Positions 38,100 through 52,694 are shown, counted from the first letter of the stretch. The stretch: 64,000 nt of DNA from Neocallimastix lanati (nom. inval.) (GCA_016946835.1 JACVTC010000155.1:122501-186500); one strand, 5' to 3'. Translations and numbers: made by a program. Notes: generated from the letters alone by a model not told the origin.

Positions 38100-38875
38100 A
38101 AAATAAAGGATATAAATAAATTCAGAAAAAAGTTCATATGTAATGAACCTCACTTCCATATTACTTATTCCGGATTAGGGTTTGAATTGACTATCTTAAA
38201 GAAATTATGGTCCTCTCCTTCAGAGACATTGGCCTTGATAGTCTGTCATACTGCATTTTCTGCATTGACGCTCCTGGTTAAATTGCGCTTATATTTTTGG
38301 AATAGTAACCCTTGTTGAGTACTAGCCCTAGGCATAATTTCTTTAAAGAGAGCTGACAGATCGCACCAAGAATGGCATTTTTGAATAATTACCAGAAATG
38401 ATTTGATTCTTTAACAAAGCATCCCATTCCTTTTTATAATTTAAATCAATAATACTTGCTCTGCATCTTTTTCATATTTCTCATGGTTTGAGAGAGAGTT
38501 TAGTGGTCTCCACACTATCTACTTTACAAATATTACTTTTTTGTTTTATTTTATTAAATATTTTTGGTAGAAATGATCTCTTTTCATATCATTATACCAA
38601 TAATAATTTTTAAATTTTTTTCCTTTACTTTCATTATATTAAATTAATTTTATTTTTTTTTTATAAAGTATAATTACTAAAATATTAAGTATAATTACTT
38701 AATATTTTTTTTATTTGATACATTTTTATATATTCTTTTTTAATCTTAATATATTTATAATGTATTTGTATTTTTCACTTAAATGTAAATAATATATTAA
38801 TATTTTTTTTTTAATAATTAATAAATAAAGCAATGGAAGTGTATTCTTTTCCTAGTCTATAATATATATATATAT
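38100..38875 (+). mobile_element. LINE 3' fragment, same family as 36653-37294
   Basis: It contains GAGAGTTTAGTGG(T/A)C(T/A)CCACACTATCTA near 38492, matching 36977-37010. It has a terminus GCAATGGAAGTGTATTCTTTTCC near 38829, matching the previous copy, and ends in a TA repeat instead of poly(A). No open frame is left. Confidence 0.6.
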
Positions 38876-38997
38876 ATAGGACTCGAGTTATTAATAATAG
38901 AATTAAAATAAGAAAAAGGTATATAATAAATAATAATAATGAAAATAATAATATATTGTGTTATTAATATTTAATTATTATTAATATTATTATTATT

Positions 38998-39031
<34 letters not shown>

Positions 39032-39216
39032 TTATATAAATTTTTTAAAATTTATATAATATTTGAACAATTTTAGTTTTTAATTTTGTTTAAAAATAAA
39101 AAAATAATCATTCAAAAAATATAAAATCTATCAATATAAAGTATATAGTATCAAAAAAAAATAAATAATATTAATAAAAAAATTTTTTTTAGTTTATATA
39201 TTATTATTTATTGCCT
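38876..39216. other. Intergenic DNA
   Basis: TA and AAT microsatellites and a T tract of about 30 bases (39001-39030). No gene is visible. Confidence 0.5.
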
Positions 39217-39430
39217 TTATATAATAAAGACAAGAAGAGATATAATAGAAATAATCATAATAGAAAGTGATGAAATTGCTTTTGGAATAGAGGCACTTTT
39301 ACTCTCCCCAGAATTTGAACTAGTAGTGGAAGAAGAGGCATCTCCATCTGTTCTGTAAGCTTCTTTCATATTAAGACAGGTATCAAGAGTAACAATTTTA
39401 GCATTATTATCATTTACACTTTTAATAACT

Positions 39431-39465
<35 letters not shown>

Positions 39466-39890
39466 ATATATAAAAAAAAATAAACAAGAAACAAATTTTT
39501 AATAAAATTTTATTATTATATATATTAAAGAGAAATAGATGTATTTTTAAATTTTTATATATTATTAATAGTATAATAAATAAAAAATTTTAATATTGGT
39601 TAATTTTTTAATCTCTATCAAAATAAAATCTATTTAATTTCGGATAAATAGAAATAAATATCTACTTTCTTTCCAGGCTTCTGAGATATGATCATCACTA
39701 TCGATGTTACGATCGATAAATTGTGGATAAATTTTAAGATCGCTTTTATTATTTGTTTTTAAAGCATTGGTATAACTTTTAATATAATCACTGGATGATT
39801 TATTACCTATACATATTATAATAAAATCAATAATAATAAAAAAAAAAAAAATAAAAAGAAAAATATTTTATTATTACTAAAATTTTATTT

Positions 39891-39930
<40 letters not shown>

Positions 39931-40175
39931 AAATATTCAAGTATATATATTATATTATATAATTTTTATATAATTTATATTATTTTAATAATTTATATAT
40001 ATTAAAAATCAAATATATTCTTTACCTGAAAGTTCTACTGTCCATGTAGTAATTACAAAACCGAGTTCTTCAGCAGCTTGTAATATACTTTCATTTTCTT
40101 CTAAACCTTCTGGAATTCGAAGGACTATTATATAATAAAATATATATATATAATATTATTAATTATTTATATATC

Positions 40176-40214
<39 letters not shown>

Positions 40215-41457
40215 TTAATATGATAATCATTAATAATTTATATATCTTTTTTTTTTTTTTTTCTAATATGATATCATTAATTATTTCATTAATAATATTT
40301 TTTTTTTAATATGGTATCATTAATAATTTCATTTAATATATATATTTTTTAATATATATATATTACACTTTGGATTAACATTAAGAGCATCTTTTATAAT
40401 TTTAGCTTCTTTTTCAAGTTCTTCTTTAATTTCTGAAACTTTCATATTTTTAATTTTTTCAGTATCTAATGTTTTATCAAACTGTAAACCTATAATATTT
40501 CCATTTTCTATAATACTTTTAGAAACATCAATATTATCAGCAATTCTTTTTTTTTTTTTTTTTTTATTTTTATTTTGTTTTTATTTTGTTTTTATTTTTT
40601 TTATTGATTTTTTAATTTGTTTGTTTGTTTGTGTTTGTAATTATTAATATAAAATATATTATCATCATTTTTATTGATTTAAAAATAAGAAAAAAAAATA
40701 TTTTTAATATATATAGAAATATATATTTTTAATAGATATATATATATATAAATATGAAATATTTATATATTTAAAAATATAGTGTTATTAGTACAAATTT
40801 AGAAAAAACAATTATTATATAAATTATGATGAAATATATACTTTGTTGGATCAAGATGGAATGTTGCCTTTACGTTATTAGTTTTAAGTGTATCTAAGAT
40901 ATCTTTAGTTAGTTTACTATTTAATATTTGAATAATATTTATTATATTTATTATGAAAGAGAGGAATTAATAGTCTTTAAAATATCTTATTTACTGTATA
41001 AATATATATATTGTTTTGTATTTTTATTTTTTTAAACATTTTAAAACTTACGATGGTCCTTCATCCTAATATCGATTTTTTTTTTTTTTTAAGTTTATAA
41101 ATTGGAATAAGAACCAAGAAATATTATATGAAAGAAATATATTGTATTATTAATATTTGTAAGAAAATTTTTAATTAATTAATATTTATTATTTTTTTAT
41201 TTTTATTTTTATTTTTATTTTTATTTTTATCTTTATTTTTTTTTTTTTTAAATATTTTATTGACAATTTACAAAAGTAACACCAATTTCACCAGATTTCT
41301 CACATGAATCATATGTTTTTGTTGCACGAGTACCCAAAGGTGAACGTCTTGTTCTCTGTAAAACACCCGTTGAAGGTGACCAATCTACATAACAAAGAAC
41401 AACAAAAACAACTAAAATAACTGTAATTCTAAAAGAATTTAATTTATTTGAGGCCAT
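39217..41457 (-). CDS. GPI-type polysaccharide-deacetylase-like protein (CE4/NodB), probably inactive
   Basis: Seven minus-strand exons fit in phase: 41457-41272, 41065-41052 (only 14 nt), 40916-40842, 40545-40367, 40124-40026, 39806-39666 and 39428-39217, giving 301 residues. Residues 8-25 are a signal peptide. The NodB fold is recognised by motif 1 'GVTFDEGPS' (residues about 58-66; the usual form is TFDDGPS), then 'NNVKATFHLD', motif 3 'FLRIPEG' (usual form R-P-P-Y-G) and 'TTWTVELSG'. The motif 2 zinc ligands H-x3-H are replaced by 'GLQFDK', and the second motif 1 Asp is Glu, so catalysis on chitin or another acetylated glycan is unlikely. After a Ser/Thr-rich stretch ('ASSSTTSSNSGES') the last 20 residues are hydrophobic, as in a GPI-anchor signal. 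It is probably a cell-surface lectin-like pseudoenzyme. The gene model is firm; the function is inferred. Confidence 0.8.
41052..41065 (-). other. 14-nt microexon of the CE4-like gene
   Basis: GATGAAGGACCATC is flanked by TTAG and GTAAGT, and encodes D-E-G-P-S of catalytic motif 1. It is required to keep the frame between exons 1 and 3. Confidence 0.75.
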
Positions 41458-41998
41458 TATTATATTGTATATATATATCTTTTCTTTTTATTTTCTTTTT
41501 TTTTTTTTTTTTTTTTTTTTACTATTATTTTTTTATATAAATATATAATATTATTGATTAAAAAAAAAAAATTTTTTTTAATAAGTAAAATATATTAATA
41601 TTTTGAAATATGTTAATAGTTAATTTTTTTTTTTTTTTTTTAATTTATAAATTTGATAATAACTTTTTTTTTTATATTAATTTACATTTAAAATAAAATA
41701 TAAAATTCACCCATATTATTTAACAAATAGTTTTTAAGAATTAATTATTATAATTATTTTATTACAATTAAAATTATTATGAATATTTATTATATATAAA
41801 CTTTTTTATTTAAACATTATAATTCATTTAATAAATTATTTTTTTATATAATTAAATTTACATTATATATTAAAAATTCAATGTAAACGTATTTTTATTT
41901 AACATTTAATTAATTATTTATATTTATAAGCAAATGAAATGAAAGAACTAATTAAATAATAATAAAATTGTATAATACTGTTATATGTTTTTTCTTCA

Positions 41999-42042
<44 letters not shown>

Positions 42043-45000
42043 TTATTAAATTAATCTAAATATAAAAAAAAATATTTTGTCAACAGTTTCGTTAAATAAA
42101 AAAAAAAAAAAATAAAATAAAAAATAAAGAATGAAAAAATAAAAAAAAAATAGTTTAAATTGCATTTAGTCATTTAATATATTTTATGTCATAAATTATT
42201 TCATTAAATATTTTCAATTTCGTTATAATTATTAATTACATAATTAATTTTTTTATAATTCATAATATATTATTATTTAATATTATTAAACATGAATTAA
42301 TAATTCAATTATTTTTATATTTTTATTTTTCATAAATATAAAAGAAATAATTATTAAAAATTTATATAGAGAATTTGATTTATATTAGGAATATATAATA
42401 TGTTTAAAATTTTTTAAAATTACTTTTTATTTATTTATTTAATAATGATAAATAATGTTTCATTAATTTTTTTTTTTTCAAAAGCTTTATATTTAAATAT
42501 AATTTTAAAATTATAAAAATATTTTTAATTATTGGTATATATAAAAGAAAAAAAAGTAATTCTTTCTATACATCTTTGTATTATTAAAAACAATAAATTG
42601 TCTTTTATACATATATACATCTTATTATTTAAAAACATTAATTTTTTATTTTTTTTCAATATCTATACATTTCATTTTTTTTTTGAAAACTATATATTTC
42701 TTTATATATTTATATATCTCAGTAAATCTTTTTTTTTTTTTTTTTTCTTTAATCTTTCTAAATTTTAATTTTATGTTAACAATATATAGTGAATTAAAAT
42801 TTTTAATAAAAAGAAACTTAAAAAATAATATATATATAAATATTTATTATATAGATTTTGATTATGGCATAAAATTACTATTTAAATTATATATTATTAA
42901 AAAAAAATTTTTTTTCATTATATAGTATATATAAAAAACTTTATATATCTAATATTTTAAATTTTCTAGCTTTAGAAAATTTTTATATTTTATAAAAATA
43001 CACAATAATTTTTCATTTTAAAGTTTTTTAAATATAATATTATTTGTAAATTATATGCTTTGTCTGAACCATATCAATTAATATTGTTGCCTATAGATTA
43101 ATAAAATAATTTTTTTTTTCTTTAAAAATTAAAATTAAAAAAAAGTTTTTATCCATTTTAAAAAATTATTTTGAAAATTATTATATTTAATTAAGAAATA
43201 TATAATATTAATAATAATTATTTTCCTAACAATATCTTATTTTTATCTTATTTTATAGCAGAATACACTAAATAATCTTATAGATAGAAACACTGTAACA
43301 AGTTTTATTAAGTAAAATACTAACCCTGATAAAACATATATTATTGTGATGGATGATACATAAAATAAAGTATTGTCAATAAATTTAATTTTTTTTCAAT
43401 TTTAATTTTTTTTTATTTTATATTTAAATAATTATAAATTAAAGTTTTAAAATATATTAATTTCCATATAAAGTTAAAATTGAATATATTTGAAATTAAT
43501 AAAAATTTATTTTTTGTATTTTTAATTTAGTTTAGAAAAACAAATTTAGAAACTTTTTAAATAATAAAAAAAAAAAATTATTTAAAAAAAATTATTAAAA
43601 AAAATAACTTCTTATTTAATAAAAAAATATTTAAAAAAAAATAATTATAAAAAGATAAAGAATAAAAAAAATGTATATTTGTTAATTATTACGTATTGCA
43701 TTTTGATGTATGTAATTGAAAAGATTAATTAAAAATGAAATGTATATATATACTTTTTTACTTTATTTTTTTATTAGTATTATTATTTTTTTTTTGATAT
43801 ATATTATAAATATATATGATATTAAAATAAAAAAAATATTAAATATCTACAGAATTCAATTATATGAAAAAAAAACAACAACATCTGTTTTAATATTTTT
43901 TTTAAAAAAAAAAGAAGTATTAAACTAATTAAAGCATTAGTATATTAATATAGTTAAAACTTTAATAATTTAAATATAATAACATTTGATTAATATTTAA
44001 GGAAGAAAATATAGTATGATACAATATAATCATAAATCTTTAACGTATAAATCATTTCAATTTATTTAATAAATAAAATTATGTAAGATTTCTTTTATAA
44101 AATTGACTAAAGTTGTAGTTTTTTTTTTTATTTAAAAAAAAATTTAATTCCTAAATTTTCTTTCTTATACTTTATTGTATACATACATCAATATGGTATA
44201 ATTTTATATGTAATATTTCTTATTTAACATATATATTAATAAGAATTTCAGAATCTATTAAAATTTTTGTAAAGAAGTTCTAAACATTATAAAAGATGAT
44301 TGATTATTCAAATAGTTTTTTTCATTCGTTCTTATAAATTGTTAGTTTAATAAATATTTATAATTAGGAAATGATGTGCTTTCTTTTATGTAACATCATA
44401 ATATATATTGTTTATATGTGATGTATTTTTTTTTTTAAAAAATTTAAATATTTTTATTACAAAAAAAAAAAAAAAAAAAAAAGAAAATAAAATAAATAGT
44501 TGTATAATTAAAAAAATTTTTTTTTTTTTACTCTTAATTAAAAAATTTAAAATTCTTTTTTTTTTATTTTATTTTTTTTTTTGTTTAAATTTTCAATTAA
44601 GATTGTTTTTAATTAATTTTCTTCATCTTATTTTTTTCTTCTATTTTTCTTCTATTCCAGTTTTTATAGTCATTTTAAATCTTTTTTTTTTTTTTTTTAT
44701 TATTTTATGCTGTCTTTTTTACTTCAATAAATAAATTTTTTATATTGTTTTTTATATTTATTTTTATATATTTCAATACATTTAAATTAATTTTTAATTT
44801 ATTTTAAATACATTGAATAAATGAATTAAATATAATCTAAATATATTAAAATTTTTAAAAAGTTTTTTTTTTTTTTTTTTTTTATAATCCACTTTTTTTC
44901 AAAAAGTTTAAAATTAAATTTATATTAAAATAAAAATCAAAACATATAACATATAATATAGAAATAAAAAAAAAAAAACATAAATAAAATAAAACTAAAA

Positions 45001-46156
45001 AATAAAATTAAAAAATAATAAAAAGAAAAAACTAGAGAAATAGAAAGCCATCATAATATAATATACATAATCATTACAATTTTCATAAAACTAATAAAAA
45101 AATAATAATAGTAGTGAAAATAATTATTTTAAATAACAATATTTATAAAATAATCAATATATGAGTAATTAAATATTTTGAACAAAAAAAAAAAAGTCTA
45201 ACAATTAATAATTATAAATATATATTATTTAAAAAATTATATATACAAAACAAACACACACATACACATATATACACACATATACATACACACATACACA
45301 TCAATACACACATACACATATATACACACATACACATACATACAATTATACACACGAATATATATGCATAAGAAAAGATATTGAAATAAATACAAAACCA
45401 AATTATTAAATTGAAATTCATAAAAACAAATATAACCTTAAACTTGTAAATTAATTATCAATTAATAAAAATATGTGTAATTTGAATATATAAAAAATTT
45501 ATATAAAGTTGATAATTTTTTATATTTTTTTACCAAATATATTATAAAGTTTTCCCAAAACTTCTTAGAAAAAGAAAACTAATATTACTAAGAAAAATAC
45601 AATTTATTTTGTTGAATAGTATAAAAGTAATTGTTTTTTTTCATTTTATCTTTATATAATATTAATAGTAAATTATATATATTTAAATAATAATTAATAT
45701 TTTTTATATAAAATAAAGTAATATAATTATTATTTTAGTTAAATGATTTATAATATTTTTTAATTAAATGAATTTTATATTTTAATAAAGACCACAATAT
45801 AGTCTATTAAAATTTATTATTAAATAAAATAACTATTAATTTATTAGGAATATTTATAATAATTATTTTACTTTGTAGGTTGGAACAGATTTTATTTTAA
45901 TAGGTATGATTGAATAATTTATTTTCATAAAATGATAAAATTTTCATTTAGTTCAAAAAACAAATTATTATTATTATTATATTTTAATAAATTTGTGATT
46001 TACTAATATTTTAATTATATAATATATTTTAAATATCTTTAAATTAAATATTTATTATTGTTAATATATATAAATATATGTAAAAATCATATTTATTTTT
46101 ATATGAAGGTAATTTAATTTTAGCTATTAACAATTTTTTGAGTAATTACATATACA

Positions 46157-46190
<34 letters not shown>

Positions 46191-46761
46191 CACTATATAT
46201 ATCGAGAAATATTAAAATTTATTTTTAATATGATTAAATAAAAAAATTTTTTATGTATAAATATATTAATATACCTCCTATTTTAATGAAGTTTTACTTA
46301 TATTTTATTAGGTATTTTTTTTTTTTTTTTTTTTTAAAAGAAAAAAACTACTATTATATTTTTGTGTTATTTGATATTTTAAATATTATTGATTTGATTA
46401 TGATAATTATTTAAAAAGATATTAAATTTAATATATATTCAAAAAAGGACAATAAATAAAACTTAATATTATTCATAATTTATTTTTATTAAGATAAAAA
46501 ATAAAATTATATTAAAAATATATATATTATATAAATATAAAATATAAATATAAAAAAAAAAAAAAAAAATAAAAAATAAAATAAAAAATAAAATAAAAAA
46601 ATAAAATAAAACTTTAAAAAATAAAAATAAAATAATAAATATACATATATAAAAAAGTATATATATAAATATTTATATATTTACATATTCTATAAAAATT
46701 TGTAATCAAAAAATTTATATTGTTGTTATTATAAAAATTTAAATGAAAAGGATAATGAAAT
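41458..46761. other. 5.3-kb gene desert between divergent genes
   Basis: No gene could be supported; the open frames here encode only Phe/Ile/Tyr/Lys runs. Possible relics are a 43259-43370 segment after TTTTATAG reading 'QNTLNNLIDRNTVTSFIK', and an exon-like GTTGGAACAGATTTTATTTTAATAG at 45889-45912 between a TTTGTAG acceptor and a GTATGA donor. Homopolymers and (AAT)n occur throughout. Confidence 0.5.
45247..45356. repeat. CA-rich microsatellite
   Basis: Interrupted CACACATA/CACATATA units over about 110 bp. It stands out because the surrounding DNA has almost no C. The minus-strand frame reading Cys/Val/Met is an artefact of the repeat. Confidence 0.85.
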
Positions 46762-48183
46762 ATGTCTTCAAAATCTGAACATAGTCAGGACCTAAATAAA
46801 ATAAGAATGTCTTTCTATAAGAGACCTATTTATTTTTTAAAGAATTCTTTAGAATTCTTGAAATATAAACTCCATATGCTTTTATTAAATATGGAAAGGT
46901 AATTATTTTTATAAAATTATTTTAAAATTTTTTTTACTGATGTAGAATATATAAAAGTATTCTATTCTTTTATTAATAAACGCTTTATAACTATTTTATT
47001 TTATTTTTTTTTTGTATAGAAACAAAGCTTTTGAATTTTATGTAATATATATGTTTATATGGTAATATTTTTTTTTTTATTTTAAATATTAATATATCTA
47101 TAATAATTTAATTTTTAAATATATTTAGTTAAATATCATTGAAAAATCGAAAATATTTATTTCTCTATTGTTTTTATTAAATATATATATATATATAATT
47201 GTATATTTTTTAATGATTTATGTTAATTATTTATTTTCTAATATTTTTTATTATAATTTATATAAAAATATTATATTATTATTTAAAGTGCTTTCACATA
47301 TATTACAAGTTTAAAATGGGATTGGATATACCTTACTATAATATCATTGAAAGTATTGATTAATGCAAATCATTTTGGTTTCGCTCCATTGTTTATTATT
47401 ATATCACTTTATTTACTTTTTGATATTATAATATATTTATCTATACCATTTTTAATTATATCGGAATTATTAGATATGAGTATACCATATGCAGTTTTTT
47501 ATTCGCTTAAGAAATTAGGATTTATTAGAAATTTTAATTTTGATTATGCATATATTTGTTCAGCAACGTTCTTATTAATGCAAATAATAATATCATTAAG
47601 TTTCTTTATAAAACCATTTATAGTAATAATACAATTAATTGGGATAACTATATTTTCAAAAAGTAGTATCATAGTGAATACAGAATGGCTATTTAAATTT
47701 AAATCATTATTTACTGAATTTTTAATGGAAGAAAAAGAAAATGAAATTGGAAATAGTATAATGGAAATGTTTAATTATTTAAATATTGAAATTAATAAAG
47801 TATTAGCATCACATTGTACGACATTTTTATTATTTCTAATTGCATATCAAAGTTATAGTTCTTTAAAATCAAACTTTGAATTAATATGTTCATTTTTGGG
47901 TATTATAATACCGAATTCACCAGTACTCTCAATCAAAGATCTTACGGAGAATAGCGTAGAATTATATTGGTTTGAACCAGAAAATCAAAAAAAATCAGTG
48001 TTTGTTCTGAGACTAAGAAGTATGTTTAAAACGATATATTATTTTATAACATATTCTTTTCATTGGCATAGAAAATCAGATTTATCAAAGTCTGATTCAG
48101 ATGTTGACAATACCCTATCTGATTTAAATAATATATCTAAATATTGTGGTGAAAGTACATATCGTTTTACCTTAAATAATAAA

Positions 48184-48214
<31 letters not shown>

Positions 48215-51200
48215 TTAATATTAATAATGATACCAATACCAATCTCAATAGTAATAAAGATACCATTAATAATAGTAATAATAGTAATAATATTAATAAG
48301 AATAAAGATACCATTAATAATAATAATAATAATTACAATAGTAATAATATTAATAGTTATGGTAATAATAGTAATAATAAACTAAATTTTTTAGAATCTA
48401 CATCTACAATCAGTATTGCAACTACACTTTGTGAAACAGATTCAGTATTAAACGATAATTTACAAGATATCAATAGTAATAGTCATCAAAGTATGACATC
48501 AATAGAAGATAATAAAGAAAATGAAAATGAAAATGAAAATGAATGTGAAAATGTAAATAATAAAAATAATAATAAAAATTTAAATAATAAAAATAGAAAA
48601 AATTTTTTTAGATACTTTTTTAAAAAAGGAAATATGAATAATGATTTCAATAGTCAAAAAAATAAAATATCTGTGGATGAAAAGGAAGATAACATTAATA
48701 GAAAAATTAAACAATTAGAAAGTAACATTAATCCAATGGATAATGTTTCTGGTTTAAAATTATTTCTTTATAAATATGGCAGTCATAAAAGAAATAAAAT
48801 TTCGTATCAAGTTGAAGTTAATGGTTATATATTAAATGAAGAAAAATTATATGATCAACATATTATCATTAATGGATTGAAACCATCTACATTTTATAAA
48901 ATTAGGATTTGGTCAATAATGAATAATAGAATTAAATCATCATCGTCATTTATTAATGTACAAACATTAAAATCTTATACTGAAAGTCTAAGTAAAGGTA
49001 AAGAAAAAAAAAAATTCCACTTTATATAATAAAAATATTATAATGCATTTTTTATTATGAATTTTTATAACAATAATATATATATATTTAAATATAATTA
49101 ATATTATAGATAAAGAAACAAAAGCAAATGTAAATGAAGAGCAAAAAGAATCAATTGAAGATCATTTAAGAACAATTGCAAAAATAGATAATGATATTAA
49201 TGAAATTAATCAAGAATTTGAAAAATTAAAAAGACAAAGATTAGAATTTACAAAACAAATTAATGATATTAATGATCAATATAGAGAAGAGGAAATTCCA
49301 TTGAAAAAACAATTAGATGAATTAAAAGAAGAAAAAAATAAAGTTGATGAGGAAAAATTACAACATAAAGGAGTATTAAAGGAATTAAAAGAAGAAAAAA
49401 GAAGAATTGATTTAATTAAATCTCAGAAAGAACAAGGATTGAAAACAAAAGAAAGAGGTAAACAACAAATAATTGATAGATGTAATAGAACTCAAGAAGA
49501 TATTAATAAATTACAAAAAGATATACAAAGATTAGAGGAAAAGGAAAAATCATTAAATATTATTTATGAAAATGCTAAAACAGAATATAATAATGAAAAA
49601 GAAAAATATATTAAAGAACAGAATCAATTGAAAGAAAGATTAAAAGAGGAAAAGAAGTATCATAAATCACTTATTAAAGAATTAAATGATAAAAAATCGA
49701 AATTTAAACAAATTGAGTTTTCTCGTAGGAAGTTATTACAAGATAATCGTGAAAGAAGTAAAGAAAAATTGAAAGTAGATGAAGAATATAATATTCTTTC
49801 AAAAAAATATAAAGAATTAAAAGAAAAGAATGATTTGTTAAAGAATCAATTAAAAATTGAAAATAAGGAAAAAATTAAATTACTTCAAGATCTTAATGAA
49901 ATTCATCAACAAAGTGATAATGAAGAATCATTGGAAATTGGTAATGAAGAAATTATGTTAAAACATGTAGACTCATCGATTTCTGATGATTTAACTTCTA
50001 ATAAAGCATCATGTAATTCTAGTACTGCTCCTTCTACGAATATACCAGATTATTCTAATGTAAATTTAATGATGAGTAGAAATTCAAGTGAGGAAATTAT
50101 GACATCAAAACAAACAGGTAAATTTTGAATTTTTTTTTTTTTTTTCCATTATGAAAAATTATAATTATAATATTTTAATTCATTGATTTTTGATTTTATT
50201 TTATTTTCCTAATATAATATATGATATTATTTTTAATTTTATTTTATTATATTTTATCTATTTTAATTATTTTTCATATTTTATTTTATTTTTAATTTGT
50301 TTAATTATAATTTATTTTATTTTTATTATAATCCATTATTTTCATTATATTTCACGATTTATTATTAATATAAATAAATAAATTTAAACATTATTTCTAT
50401 TATTAATATTAAAACTAATTATATATTATTATTGTTATTAAATTGAATACAAAGAATTTAATTTATTTAATCAGTTTGATACTGAATTATATGAAGGAAA
50501 TCAAAATGATAAATATAGTAAATCTTCAATAAATTCTTCACCAATTGGTCAAATAACAAATAATATATCATATAATAATGGAAATGAGAGTCTTTATATG
50601 AATAATAGTAAAAATAGTAATTCCATGAATTCTAGATTTTATTCTTTTCCATTAGAAAATAAAAATTCATTTAATAGTGTTGGATCCTTTAGTGGTAATT
50701 CAACAAATGACTCATCATCTTTATTATATGAAAATAATAAATGTACATACAATGATTCAGTAAATAATACACCTGGACAAATTACTAATCAAAATCCAAA
50801 AATGAAAAACTTGATTCCATTCTTTTCTTATAATTCTTATATTTCAACAACAGAAACAGATACGGATTCTCAACTTTTATCTACCTCGTTAGAAGTTGAT
50901 CTTTTACCTGATATTAATAGCAATAATAAAAATAAAATTGAAAATATTAAAACATCTGACTCATCCCAAAATTCATTTTGTATATTATCTCAAGAAAAGC
51001 CAATATCACCTTTATCAAATAATTTATCACCATCCAATTTAAGTAATGGTAACAGTAGTGGTATTAACAAAGTGTCATCTCCTGTTGATGTTGATTCTCA
51101 TTTTTCCCCACAAATTTCAAATTTATCTTCCCATATATTAAATGAAAATAATACTATTGGTGCTTCACCACTTCAAACAAATCAAGAAATTAGTACTTTA

Positions 51201-51465
51201 GGTTTAAATAGTTACAATTCTTCTCTTTTCTCTAATCTATTAAAAAATAATTATAATTATAATTCTTTGCCCTTAATGAATCAAGGATCAGTATTTTCTT
51301 CTTTAAATACAAATAATTTATATATGCCTATTAATAATTCTTTAAATTCAGATTCTCTTCTTAATGGTTCAAAGCTTTTAAATGGTATTGGTTCTGTTTT
51401 CAATGCTAATGGAACAACTAATACCAAAAATGATATTACAAATAATAATAATAATAATAATAATG

Positions 51466-51543
<78 letters not shown>

Positions 51544-52550
51544 GTAGTAGTACAAATAATATTACCTTTTTATATACTGATAGTAATAGTTTAGGAAAAG
51601 ATCTTACTTTGAATGATGTTAATATAAATGGAAGTCCTACCTTTAATAACTCCATTATTAATAATGCTAAATTAAATGGAAAGGATTCAAATCATGGTCA
51701 AATTCAAATTCAAAATCCAATTCAAATTCAAAATCCAATTCAGATTCTAAATCAAAACCAAAACCAAAATCAAAATCTTAGTCATAGTTATAGTCATAGC
51801 CATAGTCAGAGTATAGGAGAAAAAACCTTGCCAGGATCTAATTTTTCACCTATGATTTCTCCTCAAGTGAAAAATTCATCATTAATGTCATGCTTTTCTA
51901 TTCTTCCTTCATACCATCAAAATTTAAATAGATCAAACAATGCAAATGTAAAGGTAACCACTAATCTTTCTACTCCCTCTACTGGTATTCCAATAACCAC
52001 CACCAGCACTACTTCTGCTGTCATCATTACAAATGATCAAACAAAAGAATCAAATGAAATAGATAGTTTAATAGATATTCAGAAGAATAACATTGGAAAT
52101 CATAATACTTCTCCTTCATTATCCAATTATTTATATAATAATAATCATTATTTCTCTTCTTTTTCGGATTATCATAATAATAATGATTTAGAATCTCAAA
52201 AAGATAAATTTATGCAAGAGTATTTAAATAGTCATTACAACAATTTTCCAACCATTTATAATTCTTCTACCACCATATTTAAAAATGGTATAACTAGCGG
52301 TAACTATTTTAATGAACTCAGTTCTTCTTCGGTTTCTACTTTCAATTCAAAGAATTGTATAAATTCTAATTCTAATAATTCTAATAATAATAATAAAAAT
52401 AACAATGATGATGATGATTTTAATGATGATATTAATTTAAATTTTAACTATAAAATAGAATTATCTGATTCTGAATCTGACAATCTTGATTTATCAGATA
52501 TTGATATTAATAAAATTATAAATTTAAGTATGAAAGAAAATAATAATTAA
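46762..52550 (+). CDS. Multi-pass membrane protein with split FN3 domain, coiled coil and Ser/Asn-rich tail
   Basis: I do not recognise a named family. Five exons fit in phase: 46762-46898, 47020-47061, 47289-48997, 49110-50117 and 50455-52550, giving 1,663 residues. Hydrophobic helices lie at about residues 48-82, 90-122, 145-180 and 235-250. A fibronectin type III fold starts near residue 268 ('PVLSIKDLTENSVELYW'). It is interrupted by an Asn-rich insert of about 230 residues and completes at about 560-625 ('YQVEVNGYIL', 'IINGLKPSTFYKIRIWS'). Residues about 630-880 are a long charged coiled coil rich in Lys/Glu heptads. The rest is Ser/Asn-rich with poly-Asn runs and ends acidic. The layout suggests a membrane anchor or scaffold, for example at an organelle contact or the nuclear envelope; that is inference. 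Exon 3 starts by TG+T across the splice, confirmed by phase. Confidence 0.75.
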
Positions 52551-52655
52551 AATAAAATTAAAAAAAAAAAAAAAATTTTTTTTTTTAATTATTATATGAT
52601 TACAACAAATATAAATAATTAAGTAAATAAACGAATACATAAATAAAAGTAAATA

Positions 52656-52694
<39 letters not shown>

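Noticed and set aside
45212-45421. Cys/Val/Met-rich small protein
   Set aside because: Encoded by the complement of the CA microsatellite.
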